From Desulfobulbaceae bacterium (lineage in GTDB: Bacteria > Desulfobacterota > Desulfobulbia > Desulfobulbales > Desulfocapsaceae), in assembly GCA_024640625.1 (NCBI GenBank), contig JAHEER010000002.1, forward strand, positions 55,987 through 119,986: a stretch of 64,000 bases of DNA, given 5' to 3'. Each line of letters begins with the position of its first letter. Positions within the stretch are counted from its first letter, which is position 1. The notes under the pieces were generated by a model. The model saw nothing but the letters and a program-made list of their open reading frames with translations. It was not told where the DNA came from and searched no databases. A program made the translations under genes and the position numbers. This document shows, in pieces, positions 1-10,001 of the stretch.

Positions 1-1
1 A

Positions 2-997
2 GCTCTTGCCCAGCACGTCACTGTACCTTTCCAGGTTGACGTCATTGACCCCCGGGAATTGGTGCCTGAGGCCCTGCCGTCTTATGCAGTTATTGCCTTG
101 ATGCAGGTGGAATCTCTGGCTGAAGAACAGATAAATGGTCTGCGATCTTATGTAAATGGCGGAGGCGGTCTTTTGCTGGCGCTGGGCGACCGGGCCGAAG
201 CGGCATCGTTTAATCGAGATTATGCGGATTTGACTCCCGCTATGCTGCTGCGTAAACATATCTTAAGTGAGAGTGCAACTGTGTCTATTTCCCAGGCTCA
301 AAGCTACCATTCCATTATTCGTGCACTGCAAGACAGCGGGCCAGTAGATTTCAGTGCCGCACGATTTCATGGCTACTGGAGCGTTGAGCCTGTTGCGGGC
401 AGCGAGGTGGTCCTGAGATTCGAAAACGGTGCTGCGATCCTGGTTGCGGGCAATGCGGGAAATGGGCGTGTGCTTTTCTTTGCCTCCTCCCTGGACCCTG
501 AGTGGAACAATTTCCCTCGTCAGGTGATGTATTTGCCTCTGCTGCATGAGGCCATGCGCTATCTGGCCGGCAGCCAGATGCACAAGAGTGTTTACCAGGT
601 TGGAGAGTTCGTTCCCTTCCCTGTTGCACCGGGAGGTGCTGCGCGGATTGTAGCGCCGCAGGGCGAAGCTACCCTCCTGCGCCACACACCAACGGGTCCT
701 ACATTTTATCAGTCAGCCGATCAACCGGGCTTCTACGAGGTACGATCGGGAAAATATTCGAGCAGTTTCGCGGTGAATGCAGCTGCTCGAGAGTCTGATC
801 TTACCACTATTGGTGTGGATGATATTGAGGCAAGGATGACCTATTCTGAAATACAGAAAGAAGCATCTTCTACAGAGCAGATTTCACCGTTGAAGGTCCA
901 ACTGGAAAAATCTCAGCAGTCATGGTGGTGGATTCTGCTCGGGGTTCTTGGGCTGGGTATTGTTGAAATCTTTCTAGCAAACCGCACGTACCGCTGA
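2..997 (+). CDS. BatA-type membrane protein, 5'-truncated by window edge
   Basis: The reading frame is open from the left edge, so this is the last 331 codons of a longer protein and the TTG at 59 is not its true start. The visible part has a Rossmann-like segment (SYAVIALMQV, then a GGGG-containing loop near residues 55-60) like the glutamine-amidotransferase-like domain of BatA/vWA membrane proteins, and ends in one hydrophobic helix (WWWILLGVLGLGIVEIFL) followed by a short basic tail. It lies 55 bp upstream of a DUF4175-like gene and a vWA gene, the usual company of MoxR/DUF58/BatA clusters. Function in these clusters is poorly known; envelope stress or complex assembly is usually proposed. 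Family assignment is moderately sure, exact role unknown. Confidence 0.7.
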   Translation, partial: ALAQHVTVPFQVDVIDPRELVPEALPSYAVIALMQVESLAEEQINGLRSYVNGGGGLLLALGDRAEAASFNRDYADLTPAMLLRKHILSESATVSISQAQSYHSIIRALQDSGPVDFSAARFHGYWSVEPVAGSEVVLRFENGAAILVAGNAGNGRVLFFASSLDPEWNNFPRQVMYLPLLHEAMRYLAGSQMHKSVYQVGEFVPFPVAPGGAARIVAPQGEATLLRHTPTGPTFYQSADQPGFYEVRSGKYSSSFAVNAAARESDLTTIGVDDIEARMTYSEIQKEASSTEQISPLKVQLEKSQQSWWWILLGVLGLGIVEIFLANRTYR

Positions 998-1052
998 TGG
1001 GTTTTTAGTGGGTACCGATTGGTGATGAACCATACGACTTTTTGAGATCAAA

Positions 1053-4000
1053 ATGAATTCGCCAACAACCATAGAGGAACTGCGCCAGACCATCAGAAAA
1101 GTAAGGAGGCGCCGCACCCTGATTCTGCATGTTCAGCATATCAGCTGGAGTCTGGCAATTCTGGCTGCCGTGTTCATCTTTTTCGTTATTCTGAAAATGA
1201 CCGTGCCTCTTCCAAGCTTCACCAACATGCTTCTCTTTTTTCTTTGGGGCGCCACGATTGGACTATTGTGTTGGTGGTATGCTCGAGCGGTGCACCGTTT
1301 CGGCAGTGATGATCGGCGTTTGGCACACTACATTGATGAGCGCATACCGAGTCTTGAACAACGCCTTATTACCTCCATGGAGTTGTATGAAAAGCAGGGA
1401 ACGGATTCGGCTTCCCAACTGGCGGAATCTTTATGGCTCGATACGGTTACCCATGTTCACAGCGGCAATGTTCAGCAGGTGACCAGTAGCCGACCGGCCT
1501 GGTTTGCTGCAGCAACAGCTTTTGCGCTTGTCTGTTTACTGGCCGGTGCACTCTGGAATTCGACACGATTTTCAGGCGCCGCGCGGCAGGTGGCCTGGCC
1601 CTGGTCGATCCCGGTTGCAGATGTAATGACATCTGAAAGCTTCAGGATTACCCCAGGGGATATTCTCATACGGCGCGGCAACGATGTGGCCATCGCGGCG
1701 ACGATAAAAAATGGCACTGCGAAAAATGTCTATCTTCACCTTCGTAAAAATGCATCGGAATGGAAGCGAGTCCCCATGCGGATCGACGAAAAGACCTCTG
1801 ACCACCTCTATTATCTACCCGAGGTTACCACTGACATCTCCTACTACGTGAACAGCGGTGCTGCCAGATCCAGAGAATACAGCATCAAAGTCTATGATCT
1901 GACCAGAGTTGAAACCATCGATATACATTATCTCTATCCGGAATATACCGGCATAGAAGATAAAACAGAAAAAAATGGCGGCGACATCATCGCGCCTGCA
2001 GGAACCAAGGTTCAGTTGCGGATAACCTTCAATGGGCCCATAGAGAGTAGTGTGCTGAAATTTGAGGATGGCACGACCGTTGATTTAAGCCATGCGGATA
2101 ACGTTGCCAGCGGCGAATTTATTGTGGCAAAAGACGGTACATATATTGTTGACGCCTTTGATCAACAGGGCAGACATATCGAAAACCCGATGGAATACCT
2201 GATCCGTTCCACTCCGGATCTTCCCCCAGAGATATCCGTTAACATGCCTGGCAGGGATCTCAAGGTAATGGCACTGGAAGAGGTCAGTATCGACGTCTCG
2301 GCCAGAGATGATTTTGGTATCACCAGACTCGCTTTGAACTATAACATTGCCGGCACGCTCGAGCACCAGGTCAATTTTCTCAATGGCGAATCAACTGCCG
2401 CTCCTTCGGCTGTGGACAAGAGAACAGTACTCTATCTGGAAGATCTGCAGGTGTCACCGGGAGATTTTATCGCCTATTTCCTGACGGCTGAGGACAATAA
2501 TAGCGGCAGCCCTTCCGAGGTTCTTTCCGATATCTATTTCCTGGAAGTCATCAGCACCGACGAAGAATTTCTGCGCGGTTCCCAGCAGGGAGGAGGCGGC
2601 GGACAGTTTGGCCAGCAGCAACAGCCAAGCGCTTTGCTTGAGAACCAGAAAAATATTATTGCCGCTACCTGGAAACTGTTGAACCGAAAGAAAAATATTC
2701 CGGGGGAGACCTTTACAGAAGATGTAAGAATCGTGGCCGAGTCTCAGCAAAGCATTGCCCAACGCACGCAAATGTCGCTCGCTCGGCTCAACGAAAGGTT
2801 TTCCCTTGCAGATGAAAGTTATGATCGGGCCGTCACCCATCTGCGCGAAGCGCTAGAGCATATGCAGGCAGCTGCAGAAAAGCTGTTTTCCGAGCAGTTG
2901 GAAGAAGCCTTGGGCCCCGAACAGGCAGCTTTGCAGGCCATTCTCAAGGCCAACGCTCAGAATCGCCGAACGGCAATCCAAATGGCTTCTCAACAGCCCA
3001 CTGGCGGGACAGGCAGCGGGTCCTTGAGTGAGCGTGAGGATCTGCGTGAGTTGTTCGAAATGGAGATGGGCCGCCTGGAAAACCGTTATGAGATGCCCCG
3101 CACTGCATCAGCAAGAGGGCGGGCCGAGCAGGAGGAGGCGCTCCAGCGGCTGCGCCAGCTGGCCCAGCGGCAAGAACGGTTGAACCGAGCCCAATTGGAT
3201 GCCAAGCGTCGCCAAGACCGCCTGACTGAAGCCCAGCAAAGGCGCCATTTGGAAGAACTCCGGCGTGAGCAGGAAGCCTTGCGCCGTGCAGCCGAATCGC
3301 TGGCCCGAAAATGGTCGCAGCAGGCCGGAATAAGCCGGACCCAGTCTTCTTTGAACTCTCTTGAGCAGGCAGTCTCTCAGATGCGGGAGGCAGCCCGCAA
3401 TCTAGAGCAACAAGATCCGGAAATTGCGGCCGCCAGCGGCCGAAGAGCTTTGCAGAATCTGCGCGATCAGCAAAAACGCATCGAGCGCCGGCAGGGGACT
3501 TCCACTGGTGATCTGGCGAGAGAACTCAATGAAAAGGCCGAGCAACTGCAGGCGCAGGAAGATGAAATTCTTGCTCAGATGGAAGGATTTCAACCTTCCA
3601 TGTCTGGAAAGCAACAGGGTATCAATAGAATTATTGCAGAAAAGGACCATTTACAGGGGATGCTCCAAGAAACGGAAGATCTCATTCGGACGGCTGGCGC
3701 CGCCGGGCGCCAATCACAGCCTGAGCTCGAGCGGAAGGCCCGGGAGGCTCTGCGGTCTTTGCAACAAGAAGACATTGAACGGCGAATTGAGGCCAGCAAA
3801 ACTGGTATGCTCGATGGACAGCTGGAGGATGCGCTGGCAATGGAGAAAGAAATCAAACAGTCCATCCACCGCCTCAGCGACCGCCTGCGTGAATTTGATC
3901 TGCTTGTTCCTCAAACCGGAGTTACCAAAAATCAACGGGCCGCTGCCGCCGCTGCTGCCTTGTCTGGTGAGCTGGAAACCCTTAAACAGCAAGTTGAAGC

Positions 4001-4415
4001 CCTGAGATTAGGGCAACAGAAGCCCACGTTGCCGGGGAATGAGCCCGGAAACTTCGGTCCTGATCAGCCAGCAGATTTGAATACTGTTCGCGATGGGTTG
4101 GCGCGCAGCCGAAGATATGCCGAAGGCCTTCTGGAACCCTGGGCTCAGGGTGAAGGCTGGGCGGTGAATGCCAGATCAATTTATCGGGAATTGAGCCGCG
4201 CGCAGATAGAAGATTTTATGAACCAGCCTGCTCTTTGGCAGACTCTACTGGAACCTGCCCGCGAGCTGGCTTCGTTGCTGCAGGCACAGATTGAGATGGA
4301 GCGACTCAACAACAGAGCCTTTTCTCCAGCAGAACAGGCACCGCCGTCACTCTATGAGTCCCAGGTTGAAACATATTACAGATCCTTGTCCGAAATAGCC
4401 CAGAAAAGAGAGTAG
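1053..4415 (+). CDS. DUF4175-like large membrane/coiled-coil protein
   Basis: A 1120-residue protein. Two hydrophobic helices lie around residues 25-90 and a third around 150-170. A beta-rich extracytoplasmic part follows to about residue 500. A Gly/Gln-rich linker (GGGGGQFGQQQQ) leads into some 500 residues of Gln/Glu/Arg-rich helices that look strongly coiled-coil. This layout matches the DUF4175 family found between BatA-like and vWA genes. It probably anchors or scaffolds the vWA partners at the membrane; this is inference from context. The gene ends 7 bp before the next start, so the two are co-transcribed and probably translationally coupled. The start at 1053 has only a weak ribosome-binding site. 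Confidence 0.75.
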   Translation: MNSPTTIEELRQTIRKVRRRRTLILHVQHISWSLAILAAVFIFFVILKMTVPLPSFTNMLLFFLWGATIGLLCWWYARAVHRFGSDDRRLAHYIDERIPSLEQRLITSMELYEKQGTDSASQLAESLWLDTVTHVHSGNVQQVTSSRPAWFAAATAFALVCLLAGALWNSTRFSGAARQVAWPWSIPVADVMTSESFRITPGDILIRRGNDVAIAATIKNGTAKNVYLHLRKNASEWKRVPMRIDEKTSDHLYYLPEVTTDISYYVNSGAARSREYSIKVYDLTRVETIDIHYLYPEYTGIEDKTEKNGGDIIAPAGTKVQLRITFNGPIESSVLKFEDGTTVDLSHADNVASGEFIVAKDGTYIVDAFDQQGRHIENPMEYLIRSTPDLPPEISVNMPGRDLKVMALEEVSIDVSARDDFGITRLALNYNIAGTLEHQVNFLNGESTAAPSAVDKRTVLYLEDLQVSPGDFIAYFLTAEDNNSGSPSEVLSDIYFLEVISTDEEFLRGSQQGGGGGQFGQQQQPSALLENQKNIIAATWKLLNRKKNIPGETFTEDVRIVAESQQSIAQRTQMSLARLNERFSLADESYDRAVTHLREALEHMQAAAEKLFSEQLEEALGPEQAALQAILKANAQNRRTAIQMASQQPTGGTGSGSLSEREDLRELFEMEMGRLENRYEMPRTASARGRAEQEEALQRLRQLAQRQERLNRAQLDAKRRQDRLTEAQQRRHLEELRREQEALRRAAESLARKWSQQAGISRTQSSLNSLEQAVSQMREAARNLEQQDPEIAAASGRRALQNLRDQQKRIERRQGTSTGDLARELNEKAEQLQAQEDEILAQMEGFQPSMSGKQQGINRIIAEKDHLQGMLQETEDLIRTAGAAGRQSQPELERKAREALRSLQQEDIERRIEASKTGMLDGQLEDALAMEKEIKQSIHRLSDRLREFDLLVPQTGVTKNQRAAAAAAALSGELETLKQQVEALRLGQQKPTLPGNEPGNFGPDQPADLNTVRDGLARSRRYAEGLLEPWAQGEGWAVNARSIYRELSRAQIEDFMNQPALWQTLLEPARELASLLQAQIEMERLNNRAFSPAEQAPPSLYESQVETYYRSLSEIAQKRE

Positions 4416-4422
4416 ACAGCAC

Positions 4423-6738
4423 ATGGCAGGAATCGTCGAATTTCTCTTTGGACATACGGCAGATGTGTGGACAGAAGGGAATATTACCTTACAGACACCC
4501 TTGGGAACATATGCCATTGCCGGCGCTGTTGCTCTGCTGATCTTAGCTGTCCTTCTCCTCTATCGACAGACAACCGCCCCTGCACCCCTGAGACTGAAAA
4601 CAGTCTTGATCCTGCTGAGGTCCATGGCCCTGATAATCCTTTTGCTCTGTCTTTTACAGCCCATTGTGACCATCTCATCGCCCAGACCTCGGGAAAGTTA
4701 CGTCGGCCTCCTGATAGACAGCTCAGGCAGCATGAGCATCGGCGATATGGAGCAGTCGCTCTCACGCGGAGAGAAGGCCACGGATCTGTTATACGGTGAA
4801 GACGGTCTGATCGAGCAACTGCAGAAAAATTTCACTTTGAGGCTTTTCGCTTTCGACCGCACTACCCGCCCCGTCGCAGAGCCTGGAGATTTGTCTTTCG
4901 CCGGTAGCAAAACACATATGGCCAGGGCTATGCAAGACGCTGCCGAAGCGCTGCAGGGCTTACCCTTTGAAGCCCTGGTATTGGTTACAGACGGTATCGA
5001 CAACAGCAGTGAAGATCCGCTGCATATGGCAAGCATCATCAATGCCGGAAAGACCCCAGTTCACCTCGTCGGTATCGGCGCCGATAGGGCAGCCAAAGAT
5101 ATTGAAATCAGCCAGGTCAGCACCTCTGGATCGGTCATGGAAGGGGGAATTTTCGAGGTGCAAGTCACGGTGCAGAGTCGTGGGTATGCAGGGCACGAAT
5201 CTGATTTACTGATCGAGGTCGGTGAAGATATCGTTTCCGCCAAGAAGATCAGACTGGGACCCGACAACATGCTGCAGCGATATAGCTTTTACTTGACACC
5301 ATTGCAAGAAGGGGCCCTTGCCTACAGCGCGCGAATACCTCTAAAGGAAGATGAAATTATCAAGGAAAACAATATATTGCCATTTCTTGTGGACAATCCG
5401 GCTAAAGAGGTTGAAATTCTGTACATCGAGGGGCATCCGCGCAACGAGTACAAATTTATCCGTCGGGCAGCTGAGACCGATACTGCCGTACGCTTAAAAA
5501 CATACTTGATGACAGGTCCACAAAAATTCCTTCGTCAGGGCATCGATTCGACCATGGAATTGGCGAGCGGTTATCCGGACAGTGAGGACGCGTTGTTTAA
5601 ATACGACGCCGTCATTTTTGGGGATCTTACCAGAAACCTCTTTACCGACGAGCAATTAGCCTTGACCCGGGATTTTGTTTCTCGACGCGGAGGAGGCTTT
5701 CTCATGCTTGGCGGCACAACTGCGTTTGACCAGGGATTTATCGGCACCCCAATCGAGGGTCTCCTGCCAGTGTCCTTGGTCCATGAAAAAGATCTGCCAC
5801 CGGCCTTGCGGGGTGGCGTAGGTAAGGGTGATCATCCTAGCGGACAAACTTTCGCTCCGCGCCTGACCACCGAAGGACAGCGGTCCACGATTCTTCGCCT
5901 GGAGATTGAGGATGAGGTCAATCGAAGGCTGTGGCGTGATATGCCAGAGCTCCAAGGGATTAACGTCAGCGGATGGGCAAAGCCGGGTGCAGCTGTACTG
6001 GCCGTCCATCCGACGCTCACTTTTCAGGGGGAACCTTTGCCGGTTTTGGCCTATCAGCGCTATGGTCGCGGTCGAACGATGTCACTCATGACTGCGACGA
6101 CCTGGAGATGGCAGATGCTCAAACCCCATGAGGACACCTCACATGAGAGATTTTGGCGGCAGGTTCTGCGCTGGCTGACTGGTAGTGCACCGACCCCCGT
6201 CGAGATCTTTCTCGAGCGCAACAAATTCAGTACCGGTGATGAGGTGAAGGTCAAGGCACGGGTGTACGATGAAGTCTATGAACCGGTTTCCGATACCACC
6301 GTCTGGTTAAAAATAACAGATCCCGATGGCGGAATTGAGGATATTCGGATGCTCGCGGACATAGACCGGGCCGGCGATTACATTGCTTCATTCAGCGCAG
6401 CGAAATCGGGGGTTCATCATCTGGAAGTCTCATCTTCAGGAGGACTGTCCAAGGATGGCTATGCATCCTTGAGTTTCCTGGCCGCGAATTCTATGCACGA
6501 GATGCGTGGCGCTGCTGTGATGAACCGTGACTTGATGGAAAAAATTGCTCAGGTTGGTGGCGGTAACTATTATACGCCAGAAAACGCCGATCTGCTGGTC
6601 AAGGACCTGAACAACAAGCGGAAGGTCCATACCGTGACGTACAAATTAGACATCTGGAATATACCTATTGTCTTTTTCCTGCTGTTCTTCTGTTTTGGTT
6701 TGGAATGGCTGCTGCGCAGGAGAACGGGACTGTCATGA
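4423..6738 (+). CDS. vWA-domain membrane protein with GATase1-like domain
   Basis: 771 residues. Two N-terminal membrane helices (about residues 25-45 and 60-80) are followed by a von Willebrand factor A domain carrying the MIDAS motif DSSGSMS near residue 103 and TDG near 190. The middle part (VIFGDLTRNLF ... RRGGGFLMLGG) has the glutamine-amidotransferase-like fold common in this family, without an obvious catalytic triad. A final helix (IPIVFFLLFFCFGLEWLL) and a basic tail close the protein, leaving the vWA domain flanked by membrane segments. It overlaps the next start by 4 bp (ATGA), which indicates translational coupling. The likely role is metal-dependent protein binding within the membrane cluster. 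Confidence 0.82.
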   Translation: MAGIVEFLFGHTADVWTEGNITLQTPLGTYAIAGAVALLILAVLLLYRQTTAPAPLRLKTVLILLRSMALIILLLCLLQPIVTISSPRPRESYVGLLIDSSGSMSIGDMEQSLSRGEKATDLLYGEDGLIEQLQKNFTLRLFAFDRTTRPVAEPGDLSFAGSKTHMARAMQDAAEALQGLPFEALVLVTDGIDNSSEDPLHMASIINAGKTPVHLVGIGADRAAKDIEISQVSTSGSVMEGGIFEVQVTVQSRGYAGHESDLLIEVGEDIVSAKKIRLGPDNMLQRYSFYLTPLQEGALAYSARIPLKEDEIIKENNILPFLVDNPAKEVEILYIEGHPRNEYKFIRRAAETDTAVRLKTYLMTGPQKFLRQGIDSTMELASGYPDSEDALFKYDAVIFGDLTRNLFTDEQLALTRDFVSRRGGGFLMLGGTTAFDQGFIGTPIEGLLPVSLVHEKDLPPALRGGVGKGDHPSGQTFAPRLTTEGQRSTILRLEIEDEVNRRLWRDMPELQGINVSGWAKPGAAVLAVHPTLTFQGEPLPVLAYQRYGRGRTMSLMTATTWRWQMLKPHEDTSHERFWRQVLRWLTGSAPTPVEIFLERNKFSTGDEVKVKARVYDEVYEPVSDTTVWLKITDPDGGIEDIRMLADIDRAGDYIASFSAAKSGVHHLEVSSSGGLSKDGYASLSFLAANSMHEMRGAAVMNRDLMEKIAQVGGGNYYTPENADLLVKDLNNKRKVHTVTYKLDIWNIPIVFFLLFFCFGLEWLLRRRTGLS

Positions 6739-7784
6739 GATTAACCTTTTTCCTGGTGCTGTCTGCCTGTCTGTTCTGCACTGCTCCGGCTTCTGCTCAA
6801 CAGCGCGATTATTTTCTGCCCAAACCCACCGTGCAGAAATATGTGGTAATCCTTGCCGGAGCGGCAGTCGAAGAACAATATAAAGAACAAATCAAGCGCT
6901 GGGCTTTGCTCCTGCATGATATCCTGACAAAAGATTACCGCTATGAGGCTGGTCAGATTGTCCTGCTTATGGATCAGGCCGATCCTGAAGACCCGAGAAT
7001 CTCAGGATCCAGCCGAGGTGAGAATATCAAGGATGAGCTGCGACAACTCAAAGAAGCTGTTAGCCCCGGCGACCAGATCTTTATCTTCTTGCTGGGCCAC
7101 GGTACGAGCAATGAGGAGGCTGCCAAGTTTGTTATCAGTGGAGTAGATATCACTGCCCGGGAGGTAGCAGCAATATTACAAACCTTCTCCGAGCAGGATA
7201 TTGTCTTGGTCAATGCAACCAGCTCGAGTTATCCGTTCTGCACATTACTTTCAGGGCCGGGGCGTGTTATCGTTTGTGCCACTCGTTCCGGGGCTGAAAA
7301 ATATGACACGATATTTGCCGAATTTTTTATTGCTGCTCTGGATGGCCATACCGGCGACAGGGATAAAAACCGGCGTGTATCCATATGGGAAGCTTTCAGG
7401 TTTGCCAGCCAAAAAGTCGAAAAATGGTATGAGGATCAGAACCGCATACCCACCGAACATGGTGTACTTGATGATAATGGTGACGGTGTGTTCAGCGCTG
7501 ATCCTGACCAGCCTGAAAACGATGGAAGGCTCGCCCAGATAGCATATCTCGATCTTATTCCGGCAAAACTTGCTGACGATAAAAACTCAACAGCAGCGGA
7601 TAGTGCCATCATTCGGGATCTCACTGCTCAAGTAAGGGAGTTGGAGCGCTCTGTCTTCCTCTTGCGAAACCGCAAGGCGGAGTTGCCGGCCGAATTGTAC
7701 CAGAAGGAAATGGAGGTGCTGCTGATCGATCTTGCCAGGATGTCCAGAAAGCTAAATAAGATGACTACCGTACCAGGCGATTAG
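6735..7784 (+). CDS. C13/caspase-fold protein, probably inactive
   Basis: The ATG at 6735 overlaps the vWA stop, giving 349 residues that begin with a clean signal peptide (MRLTFFLVLSACLFCTAPASA). The rest fits the caspase-like C13 fold: KYVVILAG strand, a FIFLLGHGT motif with the catalytic-type histidine, and IVLVNATSSSYPF where the catalytic Cys normally follows the strand (AC-S-G). Here the position is Thr/Ser and the nearest Cys is seven or more residues later. The C-terminal end is helical and charged. It is the last gene of the operon. Either it is a pseudo-protease with a binding role, or the active residue lies elsewhere. Fold assignment is fairly sure, loss of activity is inference. 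Confidence 0.72.
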   Translation: MRLTFFLVLSACLFCTAPASAQQRDYFLPKPTVQKYVVILAGAAVEEQYKEQIKRWALLLHDILTKDYRYEAGQIVLLMDQADPEDPRISGSSRGENIKDELRQLKEAVSPGDQIFIFLLGHGTSNEEAAKFVISGVDITAREVAAILQTFSEQDIVLVNATSSSYPFCTLLSGPGRVIVCATRSGAEKYDTIFAEFFIAALDGHTGDRDKNRRVSIWEAFRFASQKVEKWYEDQNRIPTEHGVLDDNGDGVFSADPDQPENDGRLAQIAYLDLIPAKLADDKNSTAADSAIIRDLTAQVRELERSVFLLRNRKAELPAELYQKEMEVLLIDLARMSRKLNKMTTVPGD

Positions 7785-7921
7785 CCGAACCAGGAGAAGC
7801 GGATAACATCTCTACGCGTATAGTTGGCGGACTTTTTGTCTCTTTGTAGTCTATGGCTGCTGGCAGCTGGCAGAAAAAGCATAACTAGCGTCGCTTGAAG
7901 AGGCGGTTTTTCCAGTATCGA

Positions 7922-8668
7922 CTAAGTACCTATCATTTTAATTGCCTGCGTTATTATAATGCGGATGGCCAATATAAAGAGCAACACACGGAAAACACGA
8001 ATAAAGATTTGTTCGGAGACCTTGTTAAGCAGCAATTTACCAATGTAAATCCCTGGTAATACCGCGAGGCAGAGACAGATGAGCAAAGGACCATAGGCCA
8101 GTACATTGATACCGATCAAACCAAAAAGGAGGATTTTCAGCGCTTGCTCCATTAAAGCGGTGGCCGATTTGGTAGCAATGAGGGCCTCCTTGATGATCCC
8201 TTGCCTGAGATAAAAAGATGAGGTAAAAGGCCCGCTCGCCCCGAAGAATATGCCAATAAGACCCGCGACGAAGCCAACCGGTAAGAAGATGAACGTTTCC
8301 AGGCGGCTCTCTTTTCGGGTAACCGGCAGAAATATCGTGAGCAAAATGAATACTCCCATGCCCAGCTTGATCAGGTCCTTGGGCAGAAGTTGGAAGATAT
8401 AGATCCCGAGCAAAGCGCCGGGCAGTAGACCGACAGTGTAGCGTAGAAAGATCTGCCAGTTTATGTGATTGTAGAAAAGAACGGTTCGTGAACCGGCGCT
8501 GATCATCATGACCACGGCATAGATCGGCACGACATAGCTTGTCTCTATGAAGGAGGCCAGGATTCCCAAGAACATGACGCCGCCGGCCATGCCCATAACT
8601 CCGGTGATTACCGAGCAGCAGAACACGGAAACCGTCAGGAATACTATTGCTGATAGTGAGAGGGACAT
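7922..8668 (-). CDS. TSUP (TauE/SafE) family membrane transporter
   Basis: 248 residues, almost wholly hydrophobic, with about seven to eight membrane helices. It has the family's N-terminal Gly-rich segment (ITGVMGMAGGVMFLGIL) and the repeated internal one (GFVAGLIGIFFGASGPF). TSUP proteins export or import small organic or sulfur anions such as sulfite, sulfoacetate or sulfolactate; the substrate cannot be read from sequence. It is convergent with the preceding operon and 64 bp downstream of the NADP-isocitrate dehydrogenase gene on the same strand, so it may be the last gene of the carboxylate block. Confidence 0.85.
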   Translation of the reverse strand: MSLSLSAIVFLTVSVFCCSVITGVMGMAGGVMFLGILASFIETSYVVPIYAVVMMISAGSRTVLFYNHINWQIFLRYTVGLLPGALLGIYIFQLLPKDLIKLGMGVFILLTIFLPVTRKESRLETFIFLPVGFVAGLIGIFFGASGPFTSSFYLRQGIIKEALIATKSATALMEQALKILLFGLIGINVLAYGPLLICLCLAVLPGIYIGKLLLNKVSEQIFIRVFRVLLFILAIRIIITQAIKMIGT

Positions 8669-8732
8669 ACTATTTCCAGGGCATGACCATGCCCGCGCCG
8701 AATATCTGAATACTAACGTTGCCGGACTGGGT

Positions 8733-9953
8733 TCAAGCCAGCTCCGCTATCTTATTGTCGACGACGGAAGCGATGGCTTGCAGGAATTCCTTGGTTGTCA
8801 ACCAGCTTGAGCTGCCGGTCAGCATGGCTAAATCTTTGGTCATTGAGCCCGCTTCGACGGTCTCGGTACAGGCCTGCTCCAGGGCTGAGGCAAATCTCTG
8901 GACTTTAGGAGTATCATCGAACAGACCCCTGTAGTAGAGAGCCCGGGTCCAGGCAAAGAGCGTGGCGATCGGATTGGTCGAGGTCTTTTTGCCGGCCAGG
9001 TGTTCGCGAAAATGTCTGGTTACCGTCCCATGGGCCGCTTCCGTGAGGACGGTTTTTCCATCCGGCGTCAGCAGCATAGAGGTCATCAACCCGAGCGAGC
9101 CAAAGCCGGCCGCCACCAGATCGGAGAGGATATCCCCGTCATAGTTCTTGCAGGCCCAGACGAAGCCACCCTCTGATTTTACCGCGAACGCCGCGAGATC
9201 ATCGACCATGCGATGCTCGTAGACTATTCCTTGCGCTTCAAAATCCTTCCGAAACTTAGTCTCGTAGACGTCGGCAAAACTGTTCTTGAAAAGACCGTCA
9301 TAATGAGCCAGCTCCGTGTTCTTAGTGCCAAGGTAGACCGGATACCCCCGCTCCAGACCAAAATTCAGGCAGGACATCGCGAAGCCGCGCACCGACTCCT
9401 CGGTATTGAAGATCCCCAGTGCAGCGCCCGGTCCCTTGAATTCATGGATTATTTCCCGCTGCAGTGGAATGTTTCCGTTGGGGACGAAGCGCAGTTCGAC
9501 GGCTCCGTTGCCGGGCACGGTCATATCGCGGCCGCCGTACATACCGCCATAGGCGTGTCGGGCGACGACGATCGGTCTGCGCCAGCCGGGTATCAGTCTC
9601 GGGATATTGTTAAATACTATCGGCTGCCTGAACAGCGTCCCGCCAATCTGGTTGCGCGTCCCACTGTTGGGCGATTTCCAGGCTTTCTTAAGGCCAAATT
9701 CCTCAACCCGCTGTTGATCCGGGTTGATGGCCGCACACTTGGCCCCCACCCGGTATTTCTTGACGGCCTCGGCCGCTTCGGTGAGTATCTGGTTGTCGGT
9801 TCTGTCCCGGTTCTGGATATGGTAGTCAAAATAGATAAGCTCAACATCCACAAAGGGCAGGATCAGTATCTCTTTGATCCAGCCCCACATGACGCGCGCC
9901 ATTTCGTCGCCGTCGATCTCGACGATTGGATTGCGAATCTTTATTTTCTTCAA
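8733..9953 (-). CDS. icd: NADP-dependent isocitrate dehydrogenase, eukaryotic-type subfamily
   Basis: 406 residues, the length of the dimeric eukaryotic-type NADP-IDH rather than the E. coli type. Oxidative decarboxylation of isocitrate to 2-oxoglutarate is expected. Visible signatures are the substrate loop (SPN..TRN..GGT.FR), ARHAYGG, the metal-binding region CKNYDGDILSD, and GTVTRHFR, where the Arg-His pair contacts the NADP 2'-phosphate. TTG is used as start, with a GGAGG box six bases upstream. A second IDH-family gene lies 48 bp upstream on the same strand. Many sulfate reducers use NADP-IDH in an oxidative TCA cycle, but its place next to a tricarboxylate transporter suggests a catabolic role here. 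Confidence 0.92.
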   Translation of the reverse strand: MKKIKIRNPIVEIDGDEMARVMWGWIKEILILPFVDVELIYFDYHIQNRDRTDNQILTEAAEAVKKYRVGAKCAAINPDQQRVEEFGLKKAWKSPNSGTRNQIGGTLFRQPIVFNNIPRLIPGWRRPIVVARHAYGGMYGGRDMTVPGNGAVELRFVPNGNIPLQREIIHEFKGPGAALGIFNTEESVRGFAMSCLNFGLERGYPVYLGTKNTELAHYDGLFKNSFADVYETKFRKDFEAQGIVYEHRMVDDLAAFAVKSEGGFVWACKNYDGDILSDLVAAGFGSLGLMTSMLLTPDGKTVLTEAAHGTVTRHFREHLAGKKTSTNPIATLFAWTRALYYRGLFDDTPKVQRFASALEQACTETVEAGSMTKDLAMLTGSSSWLTTKEFLQAIASVVDNKIAELA

Positions 9954-10001
9954 CTGGGTCCTCCAGAAAAACTTACCGCCAGCCTATTTGATAGCCCAAC
10001 T

